Shown in pieces: positions 11,533 to 49,665 of a stretch of DNA of 64,000 nt (its first letter is position 1; each line of letters starts with the position of its first letter). The notes under the pieces were generated by a model. That model had not been told where the DNA came from. It was given only the letters and a program-made list of their open reading frames with translations, and did not search any database. Origin of the DNA: Streptomyces sp. NBC_00659 (GTDB taxonomy: Bacteria; Actinomycetota; Actinomycetes; Streptomycetales; Streptomycetaceae). The DNA is taken from contig NZ_CP109031.1 in the NCBI RefSeq assembly GCF_036226925.1, positions 9,597,322 through 9,661,321 of the forward strand. The letters are read 5' to 3'. The translations under genes were made by a program, and so were the position numbers.

Positions 11533-14500
11533 CGGTTTTCTCCCTGGTTGCCGTCGTCCGTGAGCGCCTCCAGCCAGCCGTGTGCCGCCCCGGCGGTGGA
11601 GTGTGAAAGGTCCTCGAGGATCGTGAAGTGGTTTCCGGGCACGTCCAGCCGGTCGTCCGCGAACTCCCAGTCCGCCCGCCAGCCGTCCCCGTCCGGCGCC
11701 TCCTGCGCGAAGTGCTCGGAGGCACGGATCAGCAGCGTCCGGGTGGCCAGGCCCCGCGGCTCCCAGCCCTCGAAGACCCGGATGTAGCCGCCCATCGCCG
11801 ACAACCGCTCGTCGCTGAGCAGGTCGAAGGTGTTCTCGCGGTCGAGCATCGCCTTCGCCATCTCCGTGGCGGCGGGCGAGTTCTGCATCGCCGACGGCGA
11901 GGAGCTGTCGAGCAGCACCATCGCCGCGGCCGGCGAGCCCAGTTCCTCCAGCCGCTGGGCCACCGCGTGCGCGACCCAGCCGCCCGCCGAACGTCCCACC
12001 AGCACGAACGGCCGCCCGGCCGCGCACCGCAGGGCCGCCTCGGCATGCGCCCCGGCCAGCGCGGTCACATCCGCCGGCAGGCTCTCCCCGCCGACGAACC
12101 CCGGCTCCGGCAGCGCCCACACATCCCGTACGTCCCTGAAATACGCGGCGAAACGGGCGTACTCGTGCGGACCCGCCACCGGGCTGAACGACGGGAAGCA
12201 GACCAGCACCGGCCCGTCACCGTCCGCCGGACCGGTCGCCAGCCGCACCGGCTCCGGAAGAACCCCCTCAGCCGGCGTACGGAACTGCTCCTGCAGCAGC
12301 GACGCGGCCTTGAGCACCTCCTGCGCCTCGTCGAACTTGCCCAGCTCACAGGCCCGCCAGTACAGCGACCCGATCGGCCCCGGCCCCTCTCCGGCCGCCT
12401 CGTCCGCCACCTCGCGCGCGCCGAGCTGCTCGGCCAGATACGCGGCCAGCCGCTCGGGCGTCGGATGGTCGAACATCAGCGTCGCGCCGAGCCGCAGCCC
12501 GGTCAGCGCCTTGAGCCGGTTGCGCAGCTCCACTGCGGTCAGCGAGTCGAACCCGGACTCCAGGAACGACCGCTGCGCCACCACCCCACCGGCGTCCGCA
12601 TACCCGAGCACTGCCGCGGACTGCTCCCGCACATGCGCCAGCAGCGCATCCACCCGCTCGCCCTCCGGCAACCCCGCCAGCCGCGCGGCCTCCCCAGCGT
12701 CGGCCACCGGAACGGCCGCACTTTCCCCGAGCGTCGAAACCACGCTCTGCAGCGAGCTCTCGAGCCAGTAGTGGGTGTGCTGGAAGGGGTAGGTGGGCAG
12801 GTCGACGGTTTTGGCGCCGGTGTCTGCGAGGTAGGCGGTCCAGTCGACGGGGGTGCCGTGGACGTGGAGCTGGGCGAGGGCCTCGACGAGTGCGGTGGGC
12901 CCGGTGTGCTTGCGGGTCTGGGTGGCGATGGACGTGGTGTCTTCGAGGGTGTCTGCGGCGAGGGCGGTGAGGATGCCGTCGGGTCCGATTTCGAGGAGGC
13001 GGGTGGTGTTCTGGTCGGCGAGGGTGCGCAGGCTGTCGTGGAAGCGGACGGCTTCGCGGATGTGGCGGACCCAGTAGGCGGGGGTGGTGAGCTGGTCGGG
13101 GTCGGCGGGTTGTCCGGTGAGGTTGGAGATGATCGGCAGGGTGGGGGAGTGGAACTCGACCGACTCCAGGACCTGTTGGAAGTCGTCGAGCATGGGTTCC
13201 ATGAGGGGCGAGTGGAAGGCGTGGCTGACGGTCAGCCGTTTGACCTTCCGTCCCTGGGCCGAGAGTTCGGCGAGGACCGCTTCCACGGATTCTTCGTCGC
13301 CGGAGATGACGGTGGAGGTGGGTCCGTTGACGGCGGCGATGACGGCCTGTCCGCGGAGCAGTGGGGTGATTTCCTGTTCGGTTGCTTCGATGGCGGCCAT
13401 GGCGCCGCCGGCGGGGAGGGCTTGCATGAGGCGTCCGCGTGCGGTGACCACGCGGGCGGCGTCGTCCAGGGTCCACAGTCCGGCGAGGTGGGCGGCGGTG
13501 AGTTCGCCGATGGAGTGTCCGGCCAGGGTGTCGGGGGTGATGCCCCAGCTGGTGACGAGCCGGTGGAGGGCAATCTCGAAGGCGAAGAGGGCGGCCTGGG
13601 TGTACTGGGTCTGGTCGAGGAGATTGTTGTCGGCCGCGAACATCACGTCCTTCAGCGGCCGGTCCAGATGGGTGTCGAGTGCGGCGCATGCGGCGTCCAG
13701 CGCGTCGGCGAAGACGGGGAAGGCGTCATACAACTCACGCCCCATACCGGCCTGTTGGGCGCCCTGACCGGTGAACAGGAACGCCGTCCGCCCGGCCTGG
13801 GCACTCCCGGTGAGGGCGCCGGGACTCCCCTCGGCCACGGCCGCGAGACCGGCGAGGAGTTCCTCCAGGTTGCTGCCGATGACCACGGCCCGTTGGTCGA
13901 GGCGGGCGCGGGTGGTGGCCAGCGACAGGGCGATCTCGGCGGGAGTGTGGTCGCGCCCGGAGAGGTGGGCGGCGAGCCGTGCGGCCTGGTCCCGCAGTGC
14001 TCCCTGGCTCTTGGCCGACAACAGCCAGGGGGTGACCGGCAGTTCGCGCACCGGTTCTGCCTCGGGCTGCTCCTTTGGCGGTGCCTGCTCGACGATGATG
14101 TGCGCGTTGGTGCCACTGATACCGAAGGAGGACACACCCGCCCGGCGCGGCCGGTCCGCCTCGGGCCAGTCCCGGGCTTCGGCCAGCAGCTCCACCGCGC
14201 CCGCCGACCAGTCCACATGCGGAGTCGGCTCATCCACGTGCAGGGTCTTGGGCAGCACCCCATGCCGCATCGCCTGCACCATCTTGATCACACCGCCGAC
14301 ACCGGCGGCGGCCAGTGTGTGCCCGATGTTGGACTTCAACGAGCCCAGCCACAAAGGCTGTTCGCGGTCCTTGCCATAGGTGGCGAGGAGGGCTTGTGCC
14401 TCGATCGGGTCGCCGAGTTTGGTGCCGGTGCCGTGTGCCTCCACCGTGTCCACATCGGCGGCCGTGATACGGGCGTTGGCGAGGGCCTGCCGGATCACCC

Positions 14501-17500
14501 GCTGCTGGGAGGGGCCGTTGGGGGCGGAGAGGCCGTTCGAGGCACCGTCCTGGTTGACGGCCGAACCACGGATGACACCGAGCACCTGGTGGCCACGGCG
14601 ACGGGCGTCGGACAGCCGCTCGAGGAGCAGGACACCGATGCCCTCGGACCAGATCGTCCCGTCGGCCTCCGCCGCGAACGACTTGCACCGCCCGTCGGGC
14701 GCGAGCCCGCGCTGGCGGCTGAAGTCCAGGAAGGCGCCCGGCGTCGCCATGACGGTCACACCGCCGGCCAGCGCCATCGAGCACTCACCCGTCCGCAGGG
14801 ACTGCGCGGCCAGATGGATCGCGACCAGCGAGGACGAGCATGCCGTGTCGACGGTCACCGCCGGCCCTTCGAGACCGAAGGTGTAGGAGACCCGGCCCGA
14901 GACCACACTGGCGGCGCCTCCGCTGGAGAGGTAGCCCTCCAGCTCCTCCGGCACCTTCTCCAGCCGGGTCCCGTAGTCGTGGGCGACGACACCCGCGTAC
15001 ACACCGGTCTGGCTGCCGCGCAACGACGCCGGATCGATCCCGGCCCGCTCGAACGCCTCCCAGGACGCCTCCAGCAGCAGCCGCTGCTGCGGGTCCATCG
15101 CGAGCGCCTCACGCGGACTGATCCCGAAGAACTCCGCGTCGAACTCCGCCGCGTCGTGCAGGAAGCCCGCCTCACGGACGTACGTACGGCCGGAGACGCC
15201 CGGGTCGGGATCGTAGAGGCTGTCGATGTCCCAGCCACGGTCGGAGGGGAACGGACCGATGGCGTCCGTGCCCTCCACCACCAGCCGCCACAGCTCCTCG
15301 GGCGAGCCGACCCCGCCGGGGTAACGGCAGCTCATCGACACGATGGCGACCGGCTCGTCGAGCGCGGCCGCCGTGACCCGCGCGGCGGCCTGCGGCTCGC
15401 CGTTGCCGAGCAGTTCCGCCCACAAGTGGTCCGCGAGCCGCTGCGGGGCCGGGTGGTCGAAGACGAGGGACGCGGGCAGCTCGACCCCGATCGCCGCACG
15501 CAGCCGGTTTCGGAACTCCACGGAGGTCAGCGAGTCGAACCCCAGATCCTTGAAGGCACTCTCCGGCTCGACCTCGTTGACATCCGCATGCCCGAGCACG
15601 CCCGCGGCCTCGGCCCGTACGAGGTCCAGGAGCGCGCGCTCCTGCTCGGCGCGGGGGAGCGCAGCCAGCTGCTGTACCAGAGTCGGGCCGTCAAGGGCCG
15701 CATCGGCGTCCTCGGGGACGGCCTGTGCAAGGACCGTCTTCTTGGGGGTGTTCGGTTCGAGCCAGTAGTGGGTGTGCTGGAAGGGGTAGGTGGGCAGGTC
15801 GACGGTTTCGGCGCCGGTGTCTGCGAGGTAGGCGCTCCAGTCGACGGTCGTGCCGTGGACGTGCAGGCGGGCGACGGCGTCGAGCAGGGCTTTGGGTCCG
15901 GTGTGCTTTCTGGTCTGGGTGGCGGCGGCGGTGGTGTCGTCCAGGTTCTGTTGGGCGAGGGCGGTGAGGACGCCGTCGGGTCCGATTTCGAGGAAGCGGG
16001 TGGTGCCCTGGTCGGCGAGGGTGTGCAGGCTGTCGTGGAAGCGGACGGCCTGGCGGATGTGGCGGACCCAGTAGGTCGGGGTCTGGAGGTCGGTGGGGTC
16101 GGCGGGTTGTCCGGTGAGGTTGGAGATGATCGGCAGGGTGGGGGAGTGGAACTCGACCGACTCCAGGACTTGTTGGAAGTCGTGGAGCATGGGTTCCATG
16201 AGGGGTGAGTGGAAGGCGTGGCTGACGGTGAGCCGTTTGACCTTCCGTCCCTGGGCGGAGAGTTCGGCAAGGACCGCTTCGACGGAGACTTTGTCGCCGG
16301 AGATGACGGTGGAGGTGGGTCCGTTGACGGCGGCGATGACGGCCTGTCCGCGCAGCAGGGGGGTTATTTCCTGTTCGGTTGCTTCGATGGCGGCCATGGC
16401 GCCGCCGGCCGGGAGGGCTTGCATGAGGCGTCCGCGTGCGGCGACCACCCGTGCGGCGTCGTCCAGGGTCCACAGTCCGGCCAGGTGGGCGGCGGTGAGT
16501 TCGCCGATGGAGTGTCCGGCCAGGGTGTCGGGGGTGATGCCCCAGCTGGTGACGAGCCGGTAAAGGGCAATCTCGAAGGCGAACAGGGCGGCCTGCGTGT
16601 ACTGGGTCTGGTCCAGTGCCGCGTCCTCGGCCGCGAACATCACGTCCTTCAGCGGCCGGTCCAGATGAGCGTCGAGTGCGGCGCATGCGGTGTCCAGCGC
16701 GTCGGCGAAGACGGGGAAGGCGTTATACAACTCGCGCCCCATACCGGCCTGTTGGGCGCCCTGTCCGGTGAACAGGAACGCGGTGCGCCCGGCTTTGGCG
16801 GTCCCGGAGATGATCCCGGGGCGTCCCTCGGCCACGGTCGTGAGCCCCGCGATCAGTTCCTGCCGGTTCGCGCCGACGACGACGGCCCGCTGGTCGAAGC
16901 CGGTCCGTGACACGGCCAGCGACAGCGCCACATCCAGCGGCGACGCGTCCTGGTCACTGGTGACGTGCGCGGCGAGCCGTGCGGCCTGCTCCCGCAGCGC
17001 GGGCCGGCTCTTGGCCGACAACACCCAGGGCACAACGGGCAGTTCACGTCCCGGCTGGACCTCAGCCTGCTCGGCGGGCTCCTCGGCCGGTGCCTGCTCC
17101 AGGATCACATGCGCGTTGGTGCCGCTGATCCCGAAGGAGGACACACCGGCCCGCCGCGGCCGGTCGGCCTCGGGCCAGTCCCGGGCCTGGGCCAGCAGCT
17201 CCACCGCACCCGCCGACCAGTCGACGTGCGGGGTCGGCTCGTCGGCGTGCAGGGTTTTGGGCAGCACCCCGTGCCGCATCGCCTGCACCATCTTGATCAC
17301 ACCGGCCACGCCCGCGGCGGCCTGCGCATGCCCGATGTTCGACTTCAACGAGCCCAGCCACAGAGGCTGTTCGCGGTCGTCCTTGCCGTAGGTGGCCAGC
17401 AGAGCCTGTGCCTCGATCGGGTCACCCAGCTTGGTGCCGGTGCCGTGCGCCTCCACCGTGTCCACATCGGCGGCCGTGATACGGGCGTTGGCGAGAGCCT

Positions 17501-18467
17501 GCCGGATGACCCGCTGCTGCGACGGACCGTTCGGCGCGGTGAGGCCGTTGCTCGCACCGTCCTGGTTGACGGCCGAACCACGGATGACGCCCAGGACCTT
17601 GTGGCCCTTCTTCTGCGCGTCGGACAGCCGCTCCAGGAGCAGCACACCCACGCCCTCGGCGTAACCGAAGCCGTCGGCCGCCGCGGAGAAGGCCTTGCAG
17701 CGGCCGTCGCGGGCCAGCCCCCGCTGGCGGCTGAAGGCCACCAGCCCCTCGGGCGTCGAGACGACCGCGACGCCGCCCGCGAGGGCGAGTTCGCACTCGC
17801 CGAGCCGCAGGGACTGGGCCGCCAGGTGGATCGCGACCAGCGAGGACGAGCAGGCCGTGTCGACCGTGACCGCCGGGCCCTCCAGGCCCAGCGTGTAGGA
17901 GATGCGGCCGGAGACGACGCTCGCCGCGTTGCCGATGGCGAGATAGCCGTCGTCGCCGGCGGCGCCCGCGGCCAGCATCGCGTAGTCCTGGCCGCTGGTG
18001 CCGGCGAAGACGCCGACCCGGCCGCCGCGCACCGAGTGCGGGTCGATGCCCGCCCGCTCGAACGCCTCCCAGGAGGTCTCCAGGAGCAGCCGCTGCTGCG
18101 GGTCCATGGCGAGCGCCTCACGCGGGCTGATCCCGAAGAAGCCGGCGTCGAAGCCGCCCGCGTCGTCGAGGAAGCCACCGCCCTCGGCGTAGATCCTGCC
18201 CGGGGCGTCCGGGTCGGGGTCGTACAGGTTCTCCACGTCCCAGCCGCGGTCGGCCGGGAAAGTGCCGACCGCGTCCGTGCCCGCTTCGACGAGCCGCCAC
18301 AGATCCTCGGGCGAACGCACCCCGCCCGGCAGCCGGCAGCTCATCGACACGACGGCGATGGGCTCGTACTTCTCCTCCTCGACCTCGCGCAGCCTGCGGT
18401 GGGCCTGACGGGCGTCGGTGATGGCCCGCTTGAGGTACTCGCGGAGCTTGTCTTCGTTGGTCGTCAT
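11529..18467 (-). CDS. Modular type I PKS, modules 6 and 7 with thioesterase
   Basis: 2312 aa. Domain order: N-terminal docking helix (about 1-35), KS6 (36-455, Cys206), AT6 (about 555-860), ACP6 (Ser979), KS7 (about 1039-1461, Cys1210), AT7 (Ser1652), ACP7 (Ser1975), TE (about 2080-2305, Ser2160 in GRSAGG). Both ATs have GHSIGE and HAFH, typical of malonyl-CoA. Neither module has KR, DH or ER: AT passes directly to ACP. The chain therefore leaves with two unreduced ketones. The charged N-terminal helix ([14 protein letters not shown]) fits docking to the preceding PKS. The gene starts 16 bases after the previous PKS stop and overlaps the monooxygenase gene by four bases. Confidence 0.95.
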   Translation of the reverse strand: MTTNEDKLREYLKRAITDARQAHRRLREVEEEKYEPIAVVSMSCRLPGGVRSPEDLWRLVEAGTDAVGTFPADRGWDVENLYDPDPDAPGRIYAEGGGFLDDAGGFDAGFFGISPREALAMDPQQRLLLETSWEAFERAGIDPHSVRGGRVGVFAGTSGQDYAMLAAGAAGDDGYLAIGNAASVVSGRISYTLGLEGPAVTVDTACSSSLVAIHLAAQSLRLGECELALAGGVAVVSTPEGLVAFSRQRGLARDGRCKAFSAAADGFGYAEGVGVLLLERLSDAQKKGHKVLGVIRGSAVNQDGASNGLTAPNGPSQQRVIRQALANARITAADVDTVEAHGTGTKLGDPIEAQALLATYGKDDREQPLWLGSLKSNIGHAQAAAGVAGVIKMVQAMRHGVLPKTLHADEPTPHVDWSAGAVELLAQARDWPEADRPRRAGVSSFGISGTNAHVILEQAPAEEPAEQAEVQPGRELPVVPWVLSAKSRPALREQAARLAAHVTSDQDASPLDVALSLAVSRTGFDQRAVVVGANRQELIAGLTTVAEGRPGIISGTAKAGRTAFLFTGQGAQQAGMGRELYNAFPVFADALDTACAALDAHLDRPLKDVMFAAEDAALDQTQYTQAALFAFEIALYRLVTSWGITPDTLAGHSIGELTAAHLAGLWTLDDAARVVAARGRLMQALPAGGAMAAIEATEQEITPLLRGQAVIAAVNGPTSTVISGDKVSVEAVLAELSAQGRKVKRLTVSHAFHSPLMEPMLHDFQQVLESVEFHSPTLPIISNLTGQPADPTDLQTPTYWVRHIRQAVRFHDSLHTLADQGTTRFLEIGPDGVLTALAQQNLDDTTAAATQTRKHTGPKALLDAVARLHVHGTTVDWSAYLADTGAETVDLPTYPFQHTHYWLEPNTPKKTVLAQAVPEDADAALDGPTLVQQLAALPRAEQERALLDLVRAEAAGVLGHADVNEVEPESAFKDLGFDSLTSVEFRNRLRAAIGVELPASLVFDHPAPQRLADHLWAELLGNGEPQAAARVTAAALDEPVAIVSMSCRYPGGVGSPEELWRLVVEGTDAIGPFPSDRGWDIDSLYDPDPGVSGRTYVREAGFLHDAAEFDAEFFGISPREALAMDPQQRLLLEASWEAFERAGIDPASLRGSQTGVYAGVVAHDYGTRLEKVPEELEGYLSSGGAASVVSGRVSYTFGLEGPAVTVDTACSSSLVAIHLAAQSLRTGECSMALAGGVTVMATPGAFLDFSRQRGLAPDGRCKSFAAEADGTIWSEGIGVLLLERLSDARRRGHQVLGVIRGSAVNQDGASNGLSAPNGPSQQRVIRQALANARITAADVDTVEAHGTGTKLGDPIEAQALLATYGKDREQPLWLGSLKSNIGHTLAAAGVGGVIKMVQAMRHGVLPKTLHVDEPTPHVDWSAGAVELLAEARDWPEADRPRRAGVSSFGISGTNAHIIVEQAPPKEQPEAEPVRELPVTPWLLSAKSQGALRDQAARLAAHLSGRDHTPAEIALSLATTRARLDQRAVVIGSNLEELLAGLAAVAEGSPGALTGSAQAGRTAFLFTGQGAQQAGMGRELYDAFPVFADALDAACAALDTHLDRPLKDVMFAADNNLLDQTQYTQAALFAFEIALHRLVTSWGITPDTLAGHSIGELTAAHLAGLWTLDDAARVVTARGRLMQALPAGGAMAAIEATEQEITPLLRGQAVIAAVNGPTSTVISGDEESVEAVLAELSAQGRKVKRLTVSHAFHSPLMEPMLDDFQQVLESVEFHSPTLPIISNLTGQPADPDQLTTPAYWVRHIREAVRFHDSLRTLADQNTTRLLEIGPDGILTALAADTLEDTTSIATQTRKHTGPTALVEALAQLHVHGTPVDWTAYLADTGAKTVDLPTYPFQHTHYWLESSLQSVVSTLGESAAVPVADAGEAARLAGLPEGERVDALLAHVREQSAAVLGYADAGGVVAQRSFLESGFDSLTAVELRNRLKALTGLRLGATLMFDHPTPERLAAYLAEQLGAREVADEAAGEGPGPIGSLYWRACELGKFDEAQEVLKAASLLQEQFRTPAEGVLPEPVRLATGPADGDGPVLVCFPSFSPVAGPHEYARFAAYFRDVRDVWALPEPGFVGGESLPADVTALAGAHAEAALRCAAGRPFVLVGRSAGGWVAHAVAQRLEELGSPAAAMVLLDSSSPSAMQNSPAATEMAKAMLDRENTFDLLSDERLSAMGGYIRVFEGWEPRGLATRTLLIRASEHFAQEAPDGDGWRADWEFADDRLDVPGNHFTILEDLSHSTAGAAHGWLEALTDDGNQGENR
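11550..12330 (-). other. Thioesterase domain of the last PKS
   Basis: Alpha/beta-hydrolase chain-release domain of about 225 residues. The nucleophile motif is GRSAGG (Ser2160), with Arg where GHSAGG has His; the catalytic His appears in GNHFTIL near the end. It either macrolactonises onto one of the M2/M3 hydroxyls or lets a 3,5-diketo thioester close to a pyrone. Confidence 0.85.
12440..15355 (-). other. PKS module 7: KS-AT(malonyl)-ACP
   Basis: KS7 with VDTACSSS (Cys1210), AT7 with GHSIGE (Ser1652) and HAFH near residue 1751, ACP7 with SGFDSL (Ser1975). No reductive domain. The AT DNA is one of four near-identical copies in the cluster. Confidence 0.92.
12765..13790 (-). repeat. Malonyl-AT DNA block, copy 1 (module 7)
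   Basis: About 1 kb nearly identical to 15760-16790, 32310-33330 and 36862-37885. Codon choice changes at its edge, with more GAA, CAA, GGA and CCG-poor runs than in the flanking KS and ACP. The edge near HYWLE is abrupt. Confidence 0.8.
15420..18365 (-). other. PKS module 6: KS-AT(malonyl)-ACP
   Basis: KS6 with Cys206, AT6 with GHSIGE (about residue 652) and HAFH (about 753), ACP6 Ser979 in LGFDSL. The AT-ACP linker has no room for a KR, so the beta-ketone is kept. Confidence 0.92.
15760..16790 (-). repeat. Malonyl-AT DNA block, copy 2 (module 6)
   Basis: Second copy of the AT block described at 12765-13790. Differences are scattered single bases. Confidence 0.8.
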
Positions 18468-18483
18468 GCGAGTTCTCTCCGTC

Positions 18484-30243
<11,760 letters not shown>

Positions 30244-30274
30244 TCGCTGTCCAGCTCCCGCGATGAAGAGGGTT

Positions 30275-46624
<16,350 letters not shown>

Positions 46625-46691
46625 GGAACAGACTCCTCGGTCACGCGAAGACGGAGCAGAAACGCGGGAAATGGAGAGGAAAAGAGCGGCT

Positions 46692-46752
46692 GGGGCCGGT
46701 GAGGATCCCCGGCCCCTCGTCATCCGCTCGACGCACCGCCACGGGGCGGTGC
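46692..46752 (-). terminator. Two tandem hairpins between the methyltransferase and the first PKS gene
   Basis: Nearest the methyltransferase stop is GCACCGCC-acgg-GGCGGTGC (46733-46752). Next is GGGGCCGG/CCGGCCCC (46692-46699 and 46709-46716, nine-base loop). The PKS genes probably have their own promoter in the remaining bases before 46624, which I could not define. Confidence 0.65.
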
Positions 46753-46766
46753 CGGATGGCTTCCGA

Positions 46767-47402
46767 TCACGGCTTGACGGCGCCGATCCCGTGGATGAAC
46801 GGCAGCTTCGCCAGCCGGTCGAGCAGCTTCCACCGGTCCGCCCGCAGACCGGCCGCGCCGTACATGCGGGTCAGTTCCTCGCGGGTGTGCACCCGGTCGC
46901 GGCAGCGGGTCACCGCGAAGAACGGACGCAGCCAGCCGACCGCGTAGTGGTCGGCGATGAAAACGCGGCCGCCCGGCCTGAGCACCCGCTGGATCTCGGC
47001 GAGCCCCTCGTTGCGGCTGCGCCAGTGGTGGAAGCAGATCGTCGAGACGACCAGGTCGAACGACGCGTCCTCGAACGGCAGTTGCTCCGCCGCCCCGTGC
47101 ACGAACGTCACGGGAAGCCCCTCGGGGACCTTCGCGCGTGCCGTCTCCACCATGCTCGGGGACACGTCCACGCCGGTCAGCTCGGCGTCCGGGAAGCGGA
47201 TCCCGACGCGCCGCAGCAGCGCACCCGTCCCGCAGCCCACGTCGAGCACGTTCTGCGGCCGGACTCCCTGCTCGCCGACCCAGTCGACGAGCGACTGATG
47301 AATCCGGTCCCGGATCCGCTGAATTCGGCTGTCCTCATAGGTGGGGCCCCAGTTCTGGAACTGGGCCACATCACGGCTCTGCTTGAAAGATTGCTCGGTC
47401 AC
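46767..47402 (-). CDS. Class I SAM-dependent methyltransferase
   Basis: 211 aa from a GTG preceded by AGGGGA. The SAM-binding motif I is [15 protein letters not shown], motif II-like [15 protein letters not shown], then [13 protein letters not shown] and [16 protein letters not shown], a UbiE/Coq5-like layout. Such enzymes methylate oxygen or carbon of small molecules. Placed just upstream of the PKS genes, it probably O- or C-methylates the resorcinol or another hydroxyl of the product. The site cannot be decided from sequence. Confidence 0.9.
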   Translation of the reverse strand: MTEQSFKQSRDVAQFQNWGPTYEDSRIQRIRDRIHQSLVDWVGEQGVRPQNVLDVGCGTGALLRRVGIRFPDAELTGVDVSPSMVETARAKVPEGLPVTFVHGAAEQLPFEDASFDLVVSTICFHHWRSRNEGLAEIQRVLRPGGRVFIADHYAVGWLRPFFAVTRCRDRVHTREELTRMYGAAGLRADRWKLLDRLAKLPFIHGIGAVKP

Positions 47403-48185
47403 CTTGTCCCCTTGCCCTCAAGTCATGGACGATTACCAAGTTATGGAGGGCCCGTCCGTGCACCAACCCCTAAAACGAATTCCGGGGACATCCCGCAGCA
47501 AGGCAGGGGGCTCTAGGGGCCACCAGGAGTTGAATCCGGGTCCGTCCTGTGGCTCAATTCTCGTAGTGCCGATCAGGAATTCGGAGACCCGCCGGCGACG
47601 TTGGGCGGCGTCGGACCCCGCAGGTCCCGCGTTCGGCATTCCAGGGGCAGGCCCCGCGCATCCACCAGGATCCGCACCCGGAAGGCCCGCCCGGCGCACC
47701 CGGCCGCTCCCCCCTGCGGCCCACGCGCCAGGGCCCGTCTCCGGCGGGCCTGCCCCCTGCATCCGCCCCCCCTCGGCCCGCGTCCCGGCGCCACTCGAGC
47801 GGCCGGCTCCCGGCCGAGGCCCCACGGTGAGGAACCGCTCCGGGGACCGTGAGCCGATGGATCGGTCCACAACAGGCGAGCCCGGAGGGGCATTCCGCTG
47901 CTCCTTCGCCTCGGTGCCACAGCCTGTCCGCCCCCGGCACCCCGCCCCCCGGCACCCTGCCCGCGGCACAACGGCCGGGTCCGGGAAAACATCCGCAATC
48001 ACAACGCAAGAAGAAACGGAATTCTCCGTTCTCGGCCGGCGGTCAAGGGCTCCTAGGGGGCGGTAGGGGTTGTGGCGGGGTCGGCCTGAATGGTTCGTTT
48101 TTCATGGCGAAAGCCACTCACCCCCACACGTGAATTCAACTCAGAACTCCTCTGGGCGATACGCCATACCAAGATTGGGTGCACT
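47403..48185. promoter_or_regulatory. 783-base divergent intergenic region (methyltransferase / halogenase)
   Basis: No convincing gene: open frames here are long only because of GC content and lack plausible starts or motifs. It holds ACCCCTA (47466-47472) and TAGGGG (47514-47519) near the methyltransferase start, and a TAGGGGG...TAGGGGT pair (48054-48070) about 120 bases before the halogenase. A very GC-rich, proline/glycine-like stretch (47600-47960) separates them. A lower-GC segment with AAGAAGAAAC and GAATTC sites lies at 47990-48030. Confidence 0.6.
48054..48070 (+). promoter_or_regulatory. TAGGGGG/TAGGGGT box pair upstream of the halogenase
   Basis: TAGGGGG at 48054-48060 and TAGGGGT at 48064-48070, spaced 10 bases apart and pointing toward the halogenase. 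Same core as the boxes upstream of dpgA. Confidence 0.45.
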
Positions 48186-49661
48186 ATGACGCGGAATGTA
48201 CTGGTGATCGGTGGGGGCCCTGGTGGTTCCACCGCCGCCACCCTGCTGGCCCGGGCCGGTCTGTCGGTGACGCTGCTGGAGCGCGACACGTTCCCCAGGT
48301 ACCACATCGGGGAGTCCATCGCCTCGTCCTGCCGGAGCATCCTGGACTTCGGCGGAGCTCTGGAGAAGGTCGAGGAACGCGGCTACACCGTCAAGACCGG
48401 CGTCCTGCTGCGCTGGGGCAAGGAGGAGGACTGGACGATCGACTGGTCCCAGCTGTTCGGACCCGACGTGCGGTCGTGGCAGGTCGACCGTGACGACTTC
48501 GACAAGGTGCTGCTCGACCACGCCAAGGAGCAGGGCGTCGAGGTGATCGAGGGCGCGTCCGTCAAGCGCGTCCTGTTCGACGGCGAGCGCGCCGTCGCCG
48601 CCGAGTGGACACACCCCGACGACCGCAAGAGCGTGCGCAAGACGGAGTTCGACTTCGTCGTGGACGCCTCCGGCCGGTCCGGCGTGATCGCCGGACAGCA
48701 CTTCAAGAACCGCCGCCCGCACGAGGTCTTCCGCAACGTCGCCATCTGGGGCTACTGGGAGGGCGGCAAGCTGCTGCCCAACACCCCTTCCGGCGGCATC
48801 AACGTCGTCTCCTCCCCCGACGGCTGGTACTGGATCATCCCGCTGCGCGACAACCGCTTCAGCGTCGGCTTCGTCTCCCACCAGACCCGCTTCCTGGAGC
48901 GGCGCGGGGACTACGAGTCCACCGAGCAGATGCTGCTGTCCCTCGTCGGCGAGTCCGACACCGTCCGCGAGCAGCTGGCCGACGCGAAGTTCCTGCAGGG
49001 CGAGGTACGCGTCGAGCAGGACTTCTCCTACGTCGCCGACAGCTTCTGCGGCCCCGGCCACTTCATCGTCGGTGACGCCGCCTGCTTCCTGGACCCGCTG
49101 CTGTCCACCGGCGTTCACCTGGCGATGTACAGCGGCATGCTGTCCGCCGCCTCCATCCTCGCGACCGTCAACGGCGACGTCGAGGAGAAGGAGGCGCTCG
49201 GCTTCTACGAGGTGCTGTTCCGCAACGCCTACCAGCGCCTGTTCACCCTCGTCTCCGGCGTGTACCAGCAGTACATGGGCAAGGACACCTACTTCGGACT
49301 CGCGCAGAGCCTGGTGCGCGAGACACAGGACGCCCCCGCCCCGCACAGCGACAACAACGACGCCGCCTTCGGCGAACTCGTCGCGGGCGTCACCGACCTG
49401 CGCGAGGCCAGCAGCCAGGCCGGCCTGGGCACCGCACCCATCCAGACCGTCATCGACGACGCCGCAGAGCTCGACGGCACCCCGGTGGGCGAACTGCTCA
49501 CCGCGGCCGAGCAGGCGAGGCAGCAGGCCATCACCGCCAGCCCCAACAGCCCGCTGTCCATGGCCCCGATGAAGATGGACGCGAACGACCTCTACGACGC
49601 GGCCACCGGCCTGTACCTCACCACCACCCCGACCCTCGGCATCCGGCGAGCCGGAGCCTGA
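48186..49661 (+). CDS. FADH2-dependent halogenase (phenol or carrier-bound substrate type)
   Basis: 491 aa. MTRNVLVIGGGPGGS is the FAD-binding start. The upstream in-frame ATG (48090) would add residues before the GxGxxG motif, so 48186 is preferred, although its ribosome binding site is weak. The halogenase hallmark WxWxIP is present as WYWIIP (214-219), and GDAACFLDPLLSTGVHLA is the second FAD motif. The active-site lysine of free-tryptophan halogenases is not evident, and the protein resembles halogenases acting on phenols or pyrroles, often carrier-bound. Inference: chlorination (or bromination) of the resorcinol ring. No flavin reductase is encoded nearby. It begins a rightward unit with the antiporter and KAS III genes. 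Confidence 0.9.
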   Translation: MTRNVLVIGGGPGGSTAATLLARAGLSVTLLERDTFPRYHIGESIASSCRSILDFGGALEKVEERGYTVKTGVLLRWGKEEDWTIDWSQLFGPDVRSWQVDRDDFDKVLLDHAKEQGVEVIEGASVKRVLFDGERAVAAEWTHPDDRKSVRKTEFDFVVDASGRSGVIAGQHFKNRRPHEVFRNVAIWGYWEGGKLLPNTPSGGINVVSSPDGWYWIIPLRDNRFSVGFVSHQTRFLERRGDYESTEQMLLSLVGESDTVREQLADAKFLQGEVRVEQDFSYVADSFCGPGHFIVGDAACFLDPLLSTGVHLAMYSGMLSAASILATVNGDVEEKEALGFYEVLFRNAYQRLFTLVSGVYQQYMGKDTYFGLAQSLVRETQDAPAPHSDNNDAAFGELVAGVTDLREASSQAGLGTAPIQTVIDDAAELDGTPVGELLTAAEQARQQAITASPNSPLSMAPMKMDANDLYDAATGLYLTTTPTLGIRRAGA

Positions 49662-49665
49662 TCCC

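Noticed and set aside
11628..16208. Very long open frame on the plus strand opposite the modules 6-7 PKS gene
   Set aside because: Mirror frame caused by GC-rich third positions; the minus-strand frame contains complete KS, AT, ACP and TE motifs.
47620..47740. Transposase remnant suggested by fragments such as VRILVDARGLPLE on the minus strand
   Set aside because: Too short and not bordered by inverted repeats or a target duplication; the likeness is not strong enough to report.
47433..48002. Minus-strand 189-codon frame in the methyltransferase-halogenase gap
   Set aside because: Gly/Pro/Arg-rich translation without motifs, start signal or codon bias; other frames in the same stretch are equally open.
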